From Ruminococcus sp. NK3A76 (GTDB lineage Bacteria; Bacillota; Clostridia; Oscillospirales; Ruminococcaceae): DNA of 64,000 bases. Positions 38,764 through 47,091 of this stretch are shown here, one piece after another. The stretch's first letter is position 1, and the number at the start of each line of letters is the position of its first letter. The notes beneath the pieces are model-generated. The model saw nothing but the letters and a program-made list of their open reading frames with translations. It was not told where the DNA came from and did not search any database. The stretch is from the NCBI RefSeq assembly GCF_000686125.1, contig NZ_JMMA01000002.1, positions 3,100,001-3,164,000 on the forward strand, written 5' to 3'. A program made the translations under genes and the position numbers.

Positions 38764-39020
38764 AAAAAGGTTTTTTGTCAAACTTTTTTCCTCAAAAAAA
38801 GTTTGCGGGTCAAGGGCAGAGCCCTTGCGTGGTTTGGAGCAGAGCTCCATATCGGGCGTAAGCCCGACTAAGGCGGCGAACACAGTTAAAAAACGCTCTA
38901 AACTCTGGTTACGAAACACCATAACGAAGGAAAATGTTCGCCGCCCACCGCCGCAAACAGGGAGCCGTGCCAAAGGCACGGTGCGACCGCCTTTGCGGTA
39001 AGCCGATGCCGAAAGGCGAG
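38764..39020. repeat. Family A element, copy 6 (inverted), with short repeats
   Basis: The 428-bp gap between the methyltransferase and tsaD has no gene. It starts with a GCATAAT repeat (38690-38719). The inverted family A core follows, with CAAACTTTTTTCC, CAAGGGC-AGA-GCCCTTG, TGGAGC-AGA-GCTCCA, and CGGGC-GTAA-GCCCG. AACGAAGGAAAATGTTCGCCGCCC comes next and is shared with copies 1 and 4. Confidence 0.83.
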
Positions 39021-39104
39021 GCCGTACCGTAGCGAAACGAGAGTGTCCCTTTGAAATAAGTATTCTGTCATTAGACCCAATAAAAAATAAGCGAGGTAAC
39101 CGAT

Positions 39105-40136
39105 ATGTATGTTTTAGGAATAGAAAGCTCCTGCGACGAAACAGCCGCAGCAGTAGTCAAGGACGGCCGTGAGGTCGTATCAAACGTCGTCGCAACACAG
39201 ATAGCCGAGCATAGACTCTATGGCGGCGTCGTTCCCGAGATAGCGTCAAGACGCCACTGTGAGAATGTCTATCAGGTGGTGCAGAAGGCTCTCGACGATG
39301 CGAAGCTCTCGCTGTCGGAGATAGATGCGATAGGCGTAACCTATGCCCCCGGGCTTATAGGTGCGCTGCTCGTCGGTGTCAGCTTTGCAAAGGGGCTCTC
39401 TCTTACATCCGGCGTGCCGCTTGTCAATGTCCACCATATCGCCGGTCATATAGCATCAAACTATATCTCCCACCCCGAGCTTGAGCCGCCCTACCTCTGC
39501 CTTGTTGCCTCCGGCGGCCATTCGCATATAATCGAAGTCACTGACTATACCCACTATAAGGTCATAGGCCGTACAAGAGACGACGCAGCCGGCGAGTGCT
39601 TTGATAAGGCAGCCCGTACCCTCGGCTTTGAATACCCGGGAGGAAAGTTTATCGACGATGCATCAAAACGAGGAGATGCCCACGCTTTCGACCTCCCCCA
39701 CCCCCGTGTCCAGGGCAGTGAGTATGATTTCTCCTTCTCAGGCCTTAAAACGGCAGTGATAAACCTCGTCCATAACGCCTCGCAAAAGGGTCAGCAATTA
39801 AACCGTGACGATGTCGCAGCATCTTTCCAGCGTACAGTCTGTGAGATACTTGTCGGTAATACGATAAAGGCAGCCGTAAACGGCGGATATAAGACGATAG
39901 CCGTTGCCGGCGGCGTGTCTGCAAACTCCGGCCTGCGTGCCGCAATGCAGAAAGCCTGCGATGAGCATGGCTTCAGACTCTATGTTCCCGAGCTTAAATA
40001 CTGCGGCGATAATGCCGCTATGATAGCAAGCCAGGGCTGCTATGACTTTATCTCCGGTAAACGTGCCGGTATGGATCTAAATGGTGTAGCCACCCTCTCC
40101 CTCGATACCCTCTCCGCCCAGACCCCGGCAGTCTGA
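39105..40136 (+). CDS. tsaD: tRNA N6-threonylcarbamoyladenosine transferase TsaD
   Basis: TsaD transfers the threonylcarbamoyl group to A37 of ANN-decoding tRNAs, with TsaB and TsaE. The 343-residue protein begins VLGIESSCDETAAAVV and has the metal-binding HHIAGH (His111 and His115), ASGGHSHI, PHPRVQGSEYDFSFSGLK and AVAGGVSANSGLR. GAGGTAACCGAT precedes the ATG. TsaB and TsaE are not in the window, so their genes are elsewhere. Confidence 0.97.
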   Translation: MYVLGIESSCDETAAAVVKDGREVVSNVVATQIAEHRLYGGVVPEIASRRHCENVYQVVQKALDDAKLSLSEIDAIGVTYAPGLIGALLVGVSFAKGLSLTSGVPLVNVHHIAGHIASNYISHPELEPPYLCLVASGGHSHIIEVTDYTHYKVIGRTRDDAAGECFDKAARTLGFEYPGGKFIDDASKRGDAHAFDLPHPRVQGSEYDFSFSGLKTAVINLVHNASQKGQQLNRDDVAASFQRTVCEILVGNTIKAAVNGGYKTIAVAGGVSANSGLRAAMQKACDEHGFRLYVPELKYCGDNAAMIASQGCYDFISGKRAGMDLNGVATLSLDTLSAQTPAV

Positions 40137-40219
40137 AGACCCATCTTCCCTATACTATTCACTATTCATTCTTCACTATTCACTATTCACTGTTCCCGAA
40201 CCACCCCGGCAGCATCAAT

Positions 40220-40267
40220 AAACACAATGCCCCGAAGCGTTTCATATCGCTCCGGGGCATTGTGTTT
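40220..40267. terminator. Bidirectional terminator between tsaD and the DUF5071 remnant
   Basis: A 20-bp stem with one mismatch (AAACACAATGCCCCG... with its complement) has an 8-base loop. A-rich and T-rich ends serve either direction. A run of ATTCACT repeats (about 40151-40193) lies just before it. Confidence 0.88.
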
Positions 40268-40855
40268 GTTTTGTTTCGGTCTGTGTGCGGTGTTGCCTCA
40301 GGTATTCTTTCGCAGCCTCATCTGCCAATTCATTTCGCTCCCCGTCAGTAGGGTGTTCTGCGATCCTTCTTATCTCAGTGATCGTTCTGATGTCGTCCGG
40401 ATAATAAGGCCATTCTGTAAGCAGATGCGCTATAATGTTTCTTTTCCATTCATCGTCTTTCTGCTCAGGCCTTAACAGATCAGGTAAGTATTTCTCGACA
40501 ACACCCCGGTGACACGCAAGGACCTTTATCATGTATGCAGATACCACCCAGTTCATGTCCTGTATCCATTCAAGCAACTCGGGAACTATCGTATCTATCT
40601 CATTATCACTTAAGGCAACACCGCACGAAGATTGTGCGCAAATTGCGCAGTCAGCTTTTTCGTCAGATTGCACAGATTTTCCGAAGGAATACTACCGTAT
40701 TTCAAGGAAAAAATGTGTAATATGACGGAAAAGATGCAAGCAAGTTGCGTACAAAGCCTTCAGGCGGTCTTTGTGCGGTGTTGCCTTAAAGACATCAGCA
40801 TATTGAAAGAAGACGTGTCAGATCTGTCTTTCGGTATCAGATCGTTTATCACCAT
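40242..40855 (-). pseudogene. DUF5071-family gene interrupted by a MITE
   Basis: A reading frame downstream of the family C element encodes SDNEIDTIVPELLEWIQDMNW and a C-terminal half ending in a TDGERNELADEAAKEYL segment, as in DUF5071. Upstream of the element the minus strand reads MVINDLIPKDRSDTSSFNML, the family's N-terminus. Removing 176 bp (the element body and one TTAA) rejoins the two parts in frame. With the element present the frame is broken. A GTG inside the MITE (40673) opens a 143-residue frame that could express the truncated part, but no strong ribosome-binding site precedes it. The function of DUF5071 is unknown; it often occurs in immunity-gene arrays. Confidence 0.85.
40610..40789. 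mobile_element. Family C MITE, copy 2 (180 bp), inserted in a gene
   Basis: Perfect 17-bp terminal inverted repeats (TTAAGGCAACACCGCAC at 40610-40626 and its complement at 40773-40789) include TTAA at both ends, the apparent target duplication. Its reverse complement differs from the copy at 56047-56226 by a single base as read here, so one or both copies moved recently. The interior forms a long imperfect hairpin. No transposase is encoded. Confidence 0.93.
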
Positions 40856-40882
40856 TTGTATGTCACCGTTTTTTGTATTGCC

Positions 40883-41399
40883 TTAATTGTATAGCTCGCC
40901 TCTGATAGTCCAGTAGACTTCAAGATCTGTGATATCAAGGTTGTCTGTGTCTTCCGCTCCGTTTAGGAACAGCGGCACTTTGCAGCCTGTGCAGCTGCTG
41001 TATTTCAGATCGGGAACACCGTTTTCGTCTGCCCATTCCTCGTAGAATGCTGCGGCAAGAAAGCCGTCAGGGTCATCAACGATCTCGTCAAGGAATGTCT
41101 CAAAGGGCATATCGGTGGCATAGGATTCGCAGTCAAAAGCATCGACCATTTTCACGTTGTTGGTAGCGCTGTCCACAAAATAAAGCCTGCCGAGCCAGTC
41201 ATAGCCAAAGAATGCAAGCTCCTCTTTCAGCGCCGGGAAGACCTCTCTGAATATTCCCTTCCTTAACGTCCTCTTTCCTGAAAAACGTGAACAATCCGCC
41301 CACGAAGCTGTTGCCTGCCGCAAGCCCGAGGAATTCCTCTTTGTCTGCGCAGGCGGCCGTGCCGATATTCTCCGATGTGCTCAGTATCTTTTCAAACAT
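40883..41399 (-). pseudogene. DUF1851 (Tdi1-like) gene with a frameshift
   Basis: Two overlapping minus-strand frames make one protein. The first (41399 to about 41255) reads MFEKILSTSENIG, then EEFLGLAAGNSFVGGLFTFFRKEDVKE. The second continues GIFREVFPALKEELAFFGYDWLGRLYF and ends DLEVYWTIRGELYN. Together they match the DUF1851/Tdi1 C-terminal family, whose members include immunity proteins to secreted ADP-ribosylating-type or other toxins. The shift is near the run GGAAGGGAAT at about 41255. It could be a true pseudogene or a sequencing error. It is the upstream neighbour of the broken DUF5071 gene. Confidence 0.8.
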
Positions 41400-41402
41400 T
41401 TT

Positions 41403-42485
41403 TCAAGTCTCCATTTGGCATTCTTGATCATGCATTATAAAGCATACCCTCTGCTCGTTTTTGTCAAAATCCCAGCTGTGATAAGAGCCTCCCTCGCAGA
41501 AGTCACGCTCTGCGCAGTCACGGCATTTCTCGCTTTTTTGCCATAACGGCGTGCGGAATATCTCAAACCGCTCTTTCCATACCTGCGTAAAATCGTCACG
41601 CAGAATGTTTCCCTGTATCGTCTCAGGCCGCCTCTCTATGTCAAGACAGGCAGCGATGTTGCCGTTTGCCATAATGCTTGCCGTGTATACTCCCGCATTG
41701 CATAAAAAGTACCAGTCTCTTACCTCACGCTCGTATTCAAGCCCTAAGTAGTGTGAGCAGCCGTACATCACAGGCCACCCCTCATACCTTTTAGTGCGTA
41801 TAAAGTCGAGCATCTGCCGCTGCTGCGCCATGTCAAGCGTGTATCCGTCAAGCTCTAACGCCCTGCCTATCGGCTCTATCCCGATGACACGCCACGAGTC
41901 AACATCAAGCTCCTTCATCAGCTCAAAAAGCTCCTCCAGCTCGCCTATGTTTTTCCTCGTGACAACAGTCGTCACCTGTACTTCCTTGAATCCGCCCTGC
42001 ATCAGCAGCTTTATTCCTCTCACCGCTTCGTCAAAGCCGCCCTTGCGCCTGCGGAAAGCATCGTGTGTTTCCCGAAGCCCGTCAATGCTCACAGATATCG
42101 TGGCAAGCCCTGTCTCTTTGAGCATACCCAGCTTGTCCTCGTCTATCAGTGTCGCATTGCTCGTCATTCCCCAGCGAAACCCCAGCTTGTGTGCATAGCC
42201 CATTATCTCTGCAAAGTCGCTCCTGAGCAGCGGCTCGCCGCCCGTTATGCAAAGCATCGGCAGCTTCGGCGAGAAATCCTTCTTCACCTTGTCTAAAAAC
42301 TCAAAGTAGACTTCCTTCGGCATCTCCTCGGATACGACATCATTGCACCTGCTGCCGCAGTGCAGGCATTTTTCGTTGCACCTCAGCGTCAGCTCTAAGA
42401 AAAGCCTTCTTAGTTGCGGTTTTTTTCTCAGCTCCTGCCTGTATTCGTGGAGCTGCCTGAGGTGAGTGCATTTTATGCTTTCCAT
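41403..42485 (-). CDS. Radical SAM/SPASM protein, putative peptide maturase
   Basis: The protein of about 360 residues has the radical SAM motif C36-x3-C40-x2-C43 in LTLRCNEKCLHCGSRC, then ITGGEPLLR. The C-terminal SPASM region has cysteines at about 243, 262, 280, 321, 324, 330, 348 and 356. The fourth Cys of the usual CxxCx5CxGGC is a Ser (CEGGS). SPASM enzymes usually modify peptides (thioether or carbon-carbon links) or act as activating enzymes. The upstream gene encodes a protein with YGPP repeats and ends 3 bp before this ATG, or overlaps an alternative GTG start (42491) by 4 bp. That gene pairing suggests it is the substrate. The pair recalls the rSAM/lipoprotein systems described in gut bacteria. 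The substrate here is inferred. Confidence 0.85.
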   Translation of the reverse strand: MESIKCTHLRQLHEYRQELRKKPQLRRLFLELTLRCNEKCLHCGSRCNDVVSEEMPKEVYFEFLDKVKKDFSPKLPMLCITGGEPLLRSDFAEIMGYAHKLGFRWGMTSNATLIDEDKLGMLKETGLATISVSIDGLRETHDAFRRRKGGFDEAVRGIKLLMQGGFKEVQVTTVVTRKNIGELEELFELMKELDVDSWRVIGIEPIGRALELDGYTLDMAQQRQMLDFIRTKRYEGWPVMYGCSHYLGLEYEREVRDWYFLCNAGVYTASIMANGNIAACLDIERRPETIQGNILRDDFTQVWKERFEIFRTPLWQKSEKCRDCAERDFCEGGSYHSWDFDKNEQRVCFIMHDQECQMET

Positions 42486-42487
42486 TC

Positions 42488-42934
42488 TCACTTGCCCTCG
42501 CTGCTGTCATCAAACCACTCCGGCGGCCCGTAAACGCACTCGTTGAAGTTATCGTCCGGGTCGTAATCGGTGTCCTTTGTAGTCTTTGCTGTCGTAGTAG
42601 TCTTCGGCTTTGCGGCGGTCGTCTCAGCCGGCTCCTCCTCGCTGCTGTCATCAAACCACTCGGGCGGCCCGTAAACGTCCTCGTTTAGGTTATCATTCGG
42701 GTCAAATTCCGTCTCAGTGGTCGTCTTCTTAGCAGCAGTCGTAGTCGTAGTAGTGGTAGTCGTCGTCTCGTCAGTCGTTATCTCAGAAGACTCATTCTGA
42801 GAGTTATCATACACCTTTATCTCGCTGCTCGGTGCAACGCTGTCCGGCGGCGGTCCATATGTGCAGGCGTGCATATTACTCATCGCAGTAAAAATCGTTC
42901 CTGCGATAACACCCTTCTTAAATCTTCTGAACAT
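42488..42934 (-). CDS. YGPP-repeat protein, candidate substrate of the radical SAM enzyme
   Basis: The 148-residue protein begins MFRRFKKGVIAGTIFTAMSNMHAC, a short basic-hydrophobic leader with a Cys at 24 that resembles a loose lipobox. It then has CTYGPPPD (24-31), a Thr-rich linker (57-66 all Thr), NEDVYGPPEWFDDSSE (84-99), a second Thr/Lys linker, and NECVYGPPEWFDDSSE (131-146). The near-identical repeats share DPxDNxNExVYGPPEWFDDSSE. Cys is present only at positions 24 and 133. It is immediately upstream of the radical SAM gene, so it is probably exported and modified. ATG 42934 follows GAAAGGATG; the longer GTG start is less likely. Confidence 0.75.
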   Translation of the reverse strand: MFRRFKKGVIAGTIFTAMSNMHACTYGPPPDSVAPSSEIKVYDNSQNESSEITTDETTTTTTTTTTAAKKTTTETEFDPNDNLNEDVYGPPEWFDDSSEEEPAETTAAKPKTTTTAKTTKDTDYDPDDNFNECVYGPPEWFDDSSEGK

Positions 42935-42989
42935 TAAAAGCACATCCTTTCGTCAACAGATGCATACTATGTTTTCAGCTCACGGCAAG

Positions 42990-43390
42990 TGCTTGCCGCC
43001 CGGGGGGCGAACCTCACCCCCCTGCCCCCTCTCCTTAGAAAGGAGAGGGGGGGTGGCGACCTCGCCATTCGGCATCGGTCGCCTGCGGCCTCGCCCTTCG
43101 GCTTCGGCCGCCGGCGCTTCGCTCGGCTGTCGCCTCGCTTCGCTTGCCGCCGCCTCCGGCGGCGGCTGGCCGCAAAAGCGGTCGCTTCGCTCCCTGTTTG
43201 CGGCTTGGGCGGCGAACATATCTGTTCCTTTGTGGGCTTTATGACTCAAAGTTTAGAGCGTTTCTATACTGTGTTCGCCGCCTGGTCGGCTCCGCCGATA
43301 TGGAGCTCTGCTCCAAACCACGCCGGGGCCAGCCCCGGACCCCGCAAACTTTTTTTGAGGAAAAAAGTTTGACAAAAAACCTTTTTGCCC
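42990..43390. repeat. Family A element, copy 7
   Basis: The 483-bp gap between the YGPP gene and the NUDIX gene has no gene. A GC-rich part with TTCGGC motifs is followed by the hairpin core (43285-43375). It has TCGGC-TCC-GCCGA, TGGAGC-TCT-GCTCCA, CCGGGGC-CA-GCCCCGG and CAAACTTTTTTT...AAAAAAGTTTG. The third stem differs in sequence from copy 1 (CAAGGGC) but keeps its base pairing. Confidence 0.85.
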
Positions 43391-43417
43391 TTTTTTCTTT
43401 ATTACTGTTTGCTCTTT

Positions 43418-43963
43418 TTACTGTTTGCTTTCCAGCAATATTTTCGTTTTCAGCAATGCTATCTGCGTCTTTGAATCAAGTATCTCGCCGTTCATCGTCA
43501 TCTCAACAGCCCTTTCAAACGGCACCCTGAACACATCAAGGAATTCATCATCATCGAGCTTCTGCTCCCCGAAGTGCAGTCCTCTCGCAAGATACATATG
43601 TATTATCTCGCTGTCATAAGCCACAGTCGGATACAGCTTTCCAAGGTACACAAACTCGTCGCACTCAGCACCTGTCTCCTCTTTGAGCTCTCTCAGTCCG
43701 CACTGCCTGTGGTCTTCACCGTATTCGAGCTTTCCTGCCGGTATCTCAACAAGCTCCGTCTGGAAAGGATATCTGAACTGCTTGACAAGATATACGTTCC
43801 CCTCGTTATCTATCGGCACAACGCATACTCCGCCCGGGTGCTTTATAAGCTCTCTGTTTACGATGCTCCCGTCTTCAAGCCTTGCCTCGTCCTTGTATAG
43901 CTTGACCACCTTGCCGTCAAATATCAGCTCTGATCTTACGGTCTCCTCTCTCAGATGCATCAT
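43418..43963 (-). CDS. NUDIX hydrolase, ADP-ribose pyrophosphatase type
   Basis: The 181-residue protein has the NUDIX box in GKLEYGEDHRQCGLRELKEETGAE, with the RE-x2-EE-x-G pattern, and the upstream AGKLE of ADP-ribose hydrolases such as NudF. It should split ADP-ribose or a related nucleoside diphosphate sugar. Its start overlaps the last base of the YfhO stop (TAATG), with AAAGGAGG in the 3' end of that gene, so translation is coupled. Confidence 0.92.
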   Translation of the reverse strand: MMHLREETVRSELIFDGKVVKLYKDEARLEDGSIVNRELIKHPGGVCVVPIDNEGNVYLVKQFRYPFQTELVEIPAGKLEYGEDHRQCGLRELKEETGAECDEFVYLGKLYPTVAYDSEIIHMYLARGLHFGEQKLDDDEFLDVFRVPFERAVEMTMNGEILDSKTQIALLKTKILLESKQ

Positions 43964-46428
43964 TATGCCTCCTTTTTCTTTGCCTTTTTCTTGCCGTTGT
44001 CTTTTTTGTCGTCAGGGTCATTCTTGCTTTTCTTGCTGAGATAGATGTATTCAGCAAGTGCCACAGCACTCACCCCTGTCATCACAGCACCGGCTCTTAT
44101 CCCCGGTGTCACATAATGGAATACTATCTCGTTCTCCCCTGCCTTGCACCTTACCGCCATAAAGCCGTATGATGCTTTTACTATGTCAGCCTTTTCACCG
44201 TTCACCTCAGCGCTCCAGCCCTTAGTGTAGGGTACGCTGAAAAATACCAGCGATTCCTTGTCGAGCGTGTTCTTGGCAGTGAAGCCGTTCGTGTCGTATT
44301 CAAAGCTCTGGCATGAGCTCTCTGCCTTTTTCTTCGCAGTCGTCTCGTAATCGAGCTTTGTCAGTATATTCGATTCTGTGGAAGATCTTGCCAGTATGTC
44401 GGAATTCTTTTCTATCTCTTCCTCATCGAGCACCACTGCGTGCATTAAAATGTTTGTCTTCTTTAATGTCGGCAGCTCCTCAAACTCCTCCTCGGTTATG
44501 TATTCGTCGTATACAAAACCCATAGGCACGAAGTTTTCATTCTTGTAGATGTTGAAGCCGTTCTGTGTGCCGACGTACTTAAAGCCCGGCAGCTCCTCGT
44601 GCTCCTCGTTTAAAGCCGGCTCTTTCTTTTCCTTGTCCGAGCTGTACATATCTACCTGCTCGTCAAAGTAATACTTTACCGAGAAAAGCCCCCTGTACGC
44701 ATAGTATTTCGGCTCGATACGGGAAGCGACGTTTCTTTCCTGCCCTGCCGTCTCGTAGAATTCCATTATCGAGGAAGGCACAACGCTCTGGAAGCACCTC
44801 ATCGAGCTCAAGCCCCATATCATGCACCAGTTGTCTACATTGGGCGATGTGTCTATCCTGTAGAAGCTGTTGCTGCTTGCCTTTTCCTCGTCCGTTTCAA
44901 ATTCCGTCAGGTCTATATTGTCACGCCCTCTTATAGCGTGCTCTATGTAGTAGTCATTGTAAGGCCCCTGCGCAACACCGTACCATACGCATACAGCCAT
45001 GCTCACTATGCAGGCGCCTGCCGTGAAGAATGAAGCCACCCTCAGGAAGTTCTCCCTCTTTGCGAAATTAAAGAGCACCACCGCAAGCAGTATCGTCATA
45101 ACGATAGCCGCTCCTGCCTGAATGTAATACAGCTCAGGATACTGCGCATTCTTGAACCATACTATCTTGTCGTCCTCTTTCTTAGGCAGCAGTCCGCATA
45201 TCACAAAGAACATCGTTATCCCTGCCACCGGCCAGAAAGCTCTCTTTACCTCTCCGGGGTCTTCTTCGAGCATCTGTGCGGTCATCATAGCCATTATCAG
45301 AATTGGCATATAATACCACCTTGCGTAGTATGTCGATGTCATCATCTGATATACAGCATTGAGCCCTGGTATCACCATCATCACAAAGCTGGTGTATACT
45401 ACCCTCTTTGCCCAGCTTTTCTGCTTTGTCCTTACAAATGCCAGTACGCCCGTCATCGAGAACAGCGGCATATAACCTGCAATAGATGCCCACCTTGCGG
45501 TGTCCGAATTGAATATGTTGTTTCTTGCAGGCATATCCGGCAGCATGAAGAAGCACTGTATTATCCTGAGTATCCTGAACTTGTCGTTGTATGCTATCAG
45601 GTCAGGCCCCCAGAAGCGCTCGGTAAGCCTTGGGTTGTTTATCGTGTCAAGACACGCCGGCAGGAATATGATAGCTGCGAGCATCACACCTGCTATCGAC
45701 TCAAACGCAAGCTCCAACAGCTTTTTCGGGGTGATGTCGTAATCTCCGCCTATCATTCTTATAATAAAGTATATCGTAACGAATACTACCTCGTCAAAGA
45801 AGAAGTAGTAGCTTATGCAGGCGCATAAAGCCACAGCAAGAGCAAAAGCCCCACGCTTGTTCTGCCTGATGTTTAGCTCCATGCCTATCAGCAGCAGCGG
45901 AAAAACAGCCGTTGCATCGTGGAAGTGGTTGAAGAATACGTTGTACGCCTGAAATCCCGAGAATGCATACAGCATGGCACCTATAAACGCTGCGTCCTTG
46001 TTTTTTACAAACATTCTTATGTATGCATATGAGAACATCGCCGCACAGGCAGTCTTAACGCCGAGCATTACAGGTATCAGGTATACCTCCCACGACGGCG
46101 GGAAGATGACCGTCACCCAGAAAAACGGCGACCCGAGCAGATAGAACGAGTATGAGCCAATAAAGCTCGACCCGAGGTCAGTCCCCCAGTCCCAGCCGAA
46201 GGCACCGTTTTTTATCATCTCATTCGAGTGGTAGTAAAACATCTCCTGCTGCGAGTTGAAGTCGCCGTAGTAAAGGAATACGCCCTTGTTTACTATCAGC
46301 GACGGCAGAAAGCATATAAGCATCCCCACCATAGACAGGACAAACAGCAGTAAATATCTTTCCTTGTCATTTTTTGCCGGGAAAAGGTATTTTTTTATGT
46401 CCTTCCCCGTTAGTTTCGGTTTTGTCAT
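43963..46428 (-). CDS. YfhO-family polytopic membrane protein
   Basis: The 821-residue protein has about a dozen hydrophobic segments in the first 450 residues (for example LLLFVLSMVGMLICFLPSLIV and AFALAVALCACISYYFFFDEVVFVTIYFI). A large extracellular region follows, ending in a final membrane segment (AGAVMTGVSAVALAEYIYL) and a Lys-rich tail. This is the plan of the YfhO family. The B. subtilis member helps glycosylate lipoteichoic acid. Function here is therefore envelope polymer modification by analogy. It is coupled to the downstream NUDIX gene. Confidence 0.85.
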   Translation of the reverse strand: MTKPKLTGKDIKKYLFPAKNDKERYLLLFVLSMVGMLICFLPSLIVNKGVFLYYGDFNSQQEMFYYHSNEMIKNGAFGWDWGTDLGSSFIGSYSFYLLGSPFFWVTVIFPPSWEVYLIPVMLGVKTACAAMFSYAYIRMFVKNKDAAFIGAMLYAFSGFQAYNVFFNHFHDATAVFPLLLIGMELNIRQNKRGAFALAVALCACISYYFFFDEVVFVTIYFIIRMIGGDYDITPKKLLELAFESIAGVMLAAIIFLPACLDTINNPRLTERFWGPDLIAYNDKFRILRIIQCFFMLPDMPARNNIFNSDTARWASIAGYMPLFSMTGVLAFVRTKQKSWAKRVVYTSFVMMVIPGLNAVYQMMTSTYYARWYYMPILIMAMMTAQMLEEDPGEVKRAFWPVAGITMFFVICGLLPKKEDDKIVWFKNAQYPELYYIQAGAAIVMTILLAVVLFNFAKRENFLRVASFFTAGACIVSMAVCVWYGVAQGPYNDYYIEHAIRGRDNIDLTEFETDEEKASSNSFYRIDTSPNVDNWCMIWGLSSMRCFQSVVPSSIMEFYETAGQERNVASRIEPKYYAYRGLFSVKYYFDEQVDMYSSDKEKKEPALNEEHEELPGFKYVGTQNGFNIYKNENFVPMGFVYDEYITEEEFEELPTLKKTNILMHAVVLDEEEIEKNSDILARSSTESNILTKLDYETTAKKKAESSCQSFEYDTNGFTAKNTLDKESLVFFSVPYTKGWSAEVNGEKADIVKASYGFMAVRCKAGENEIVFHYVTPGIRAGAVMTGVSAVALAEYIYLSKKSKNDPDDKKDNGKKKAKKKEA

Positions 46429-46443
46429 TGCTATCCCCTTAGC

Positions 46444-47091
46444 TTATTTTATTATGCAGGCAATATTCCGCCCTGAAAAATCAATGCGCTGCTTGTATCC
46501 CTTTTCGTTTTGCAGACAGAAGAATATCAGCCCTATCTCGTCGGGGTCTTCATTTTTCATGCAGAAGTATGCGTAGACATAGTATTCCTCCCCGTCTATC
46601 TCGACCTTTAACGATTCGTTGTAATAACGGTTCTCATAAGTGTCTTTATATCTGTTTTCGTAATCTACGCCCTTGGCCGCATATTCAGATGATACCTTGG
46701 CCTCGCCCTTCGGCAGCGCTTTCAGAAACCGGTCAAGCTCACTTTCATAGCTCCTGCTCTCCCTTGCACTTTTGGCAAAGAGCTTGCCTATAAGCTCTCT
46801 GTCACCGCTTTGTGCAGCGTCTAAAAGCTGTCCGGTCACATCTCTTGCCGCCTTTTCGTAGGAAACAGTGTGCGCTCTCCATTCATCGGTCACTACCTCG
46901 TAATCCCTGTGAGATATCACATAGTCCTTTATCAGCGCACCGCCTATAAGCACCCCCGACCCTACCGACGGCAGCAAATACAGTATTCCCAGTATGATGC
47001 ATACTACCGGTGATACCTTGCCTTTGTTTTTGTTATTTTTTCCGGTTGCACTGTTATGAATAGATAATGTCGGGTAGATAATTAACGGCAA
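46444..47091 (-). CDS. Membrane-anchored extracellular protein, DUF5104-like
   Basis: After an N-terminal part and a hydrophobic segment (VSPVVCIILGILYLLPSVGSGVLIGGALI) comes a soluble region with RELIGKLFAKSARE and EYYVYAYFCMKNEDPDEIGLIFFCLQ. The end resembles DUF5104 extracellular proteins, but the match is only by eye. The only start is TTG 47091, inside the 86-residue gene upstream and without a good ribosome-binding site. No start codon follows it before the membrane segment. The true start may lie elsewhere, or the two genes may be one joined by a frameshift. Confidence 0.5.
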   Translation of the reverse strand: MPLIIYPTLSIHNSATGKNNKNKGKVSPVVCIILGILYLLPSVGSGVLIGGALIKDYVISHRDYEVVTDEWRAHTVSYEKAARDVTGQLLDAAQSGDRELIGKLFAKSARESRSYESELDRFLKALPKGEAKVSSEYAAKGVDYENRYKDTYENRYYNESLKVEIDGEEYYVYAYFCMKNEDPDEIGLIFFCLQNEKGYKQRIDFSGRNIACIIK

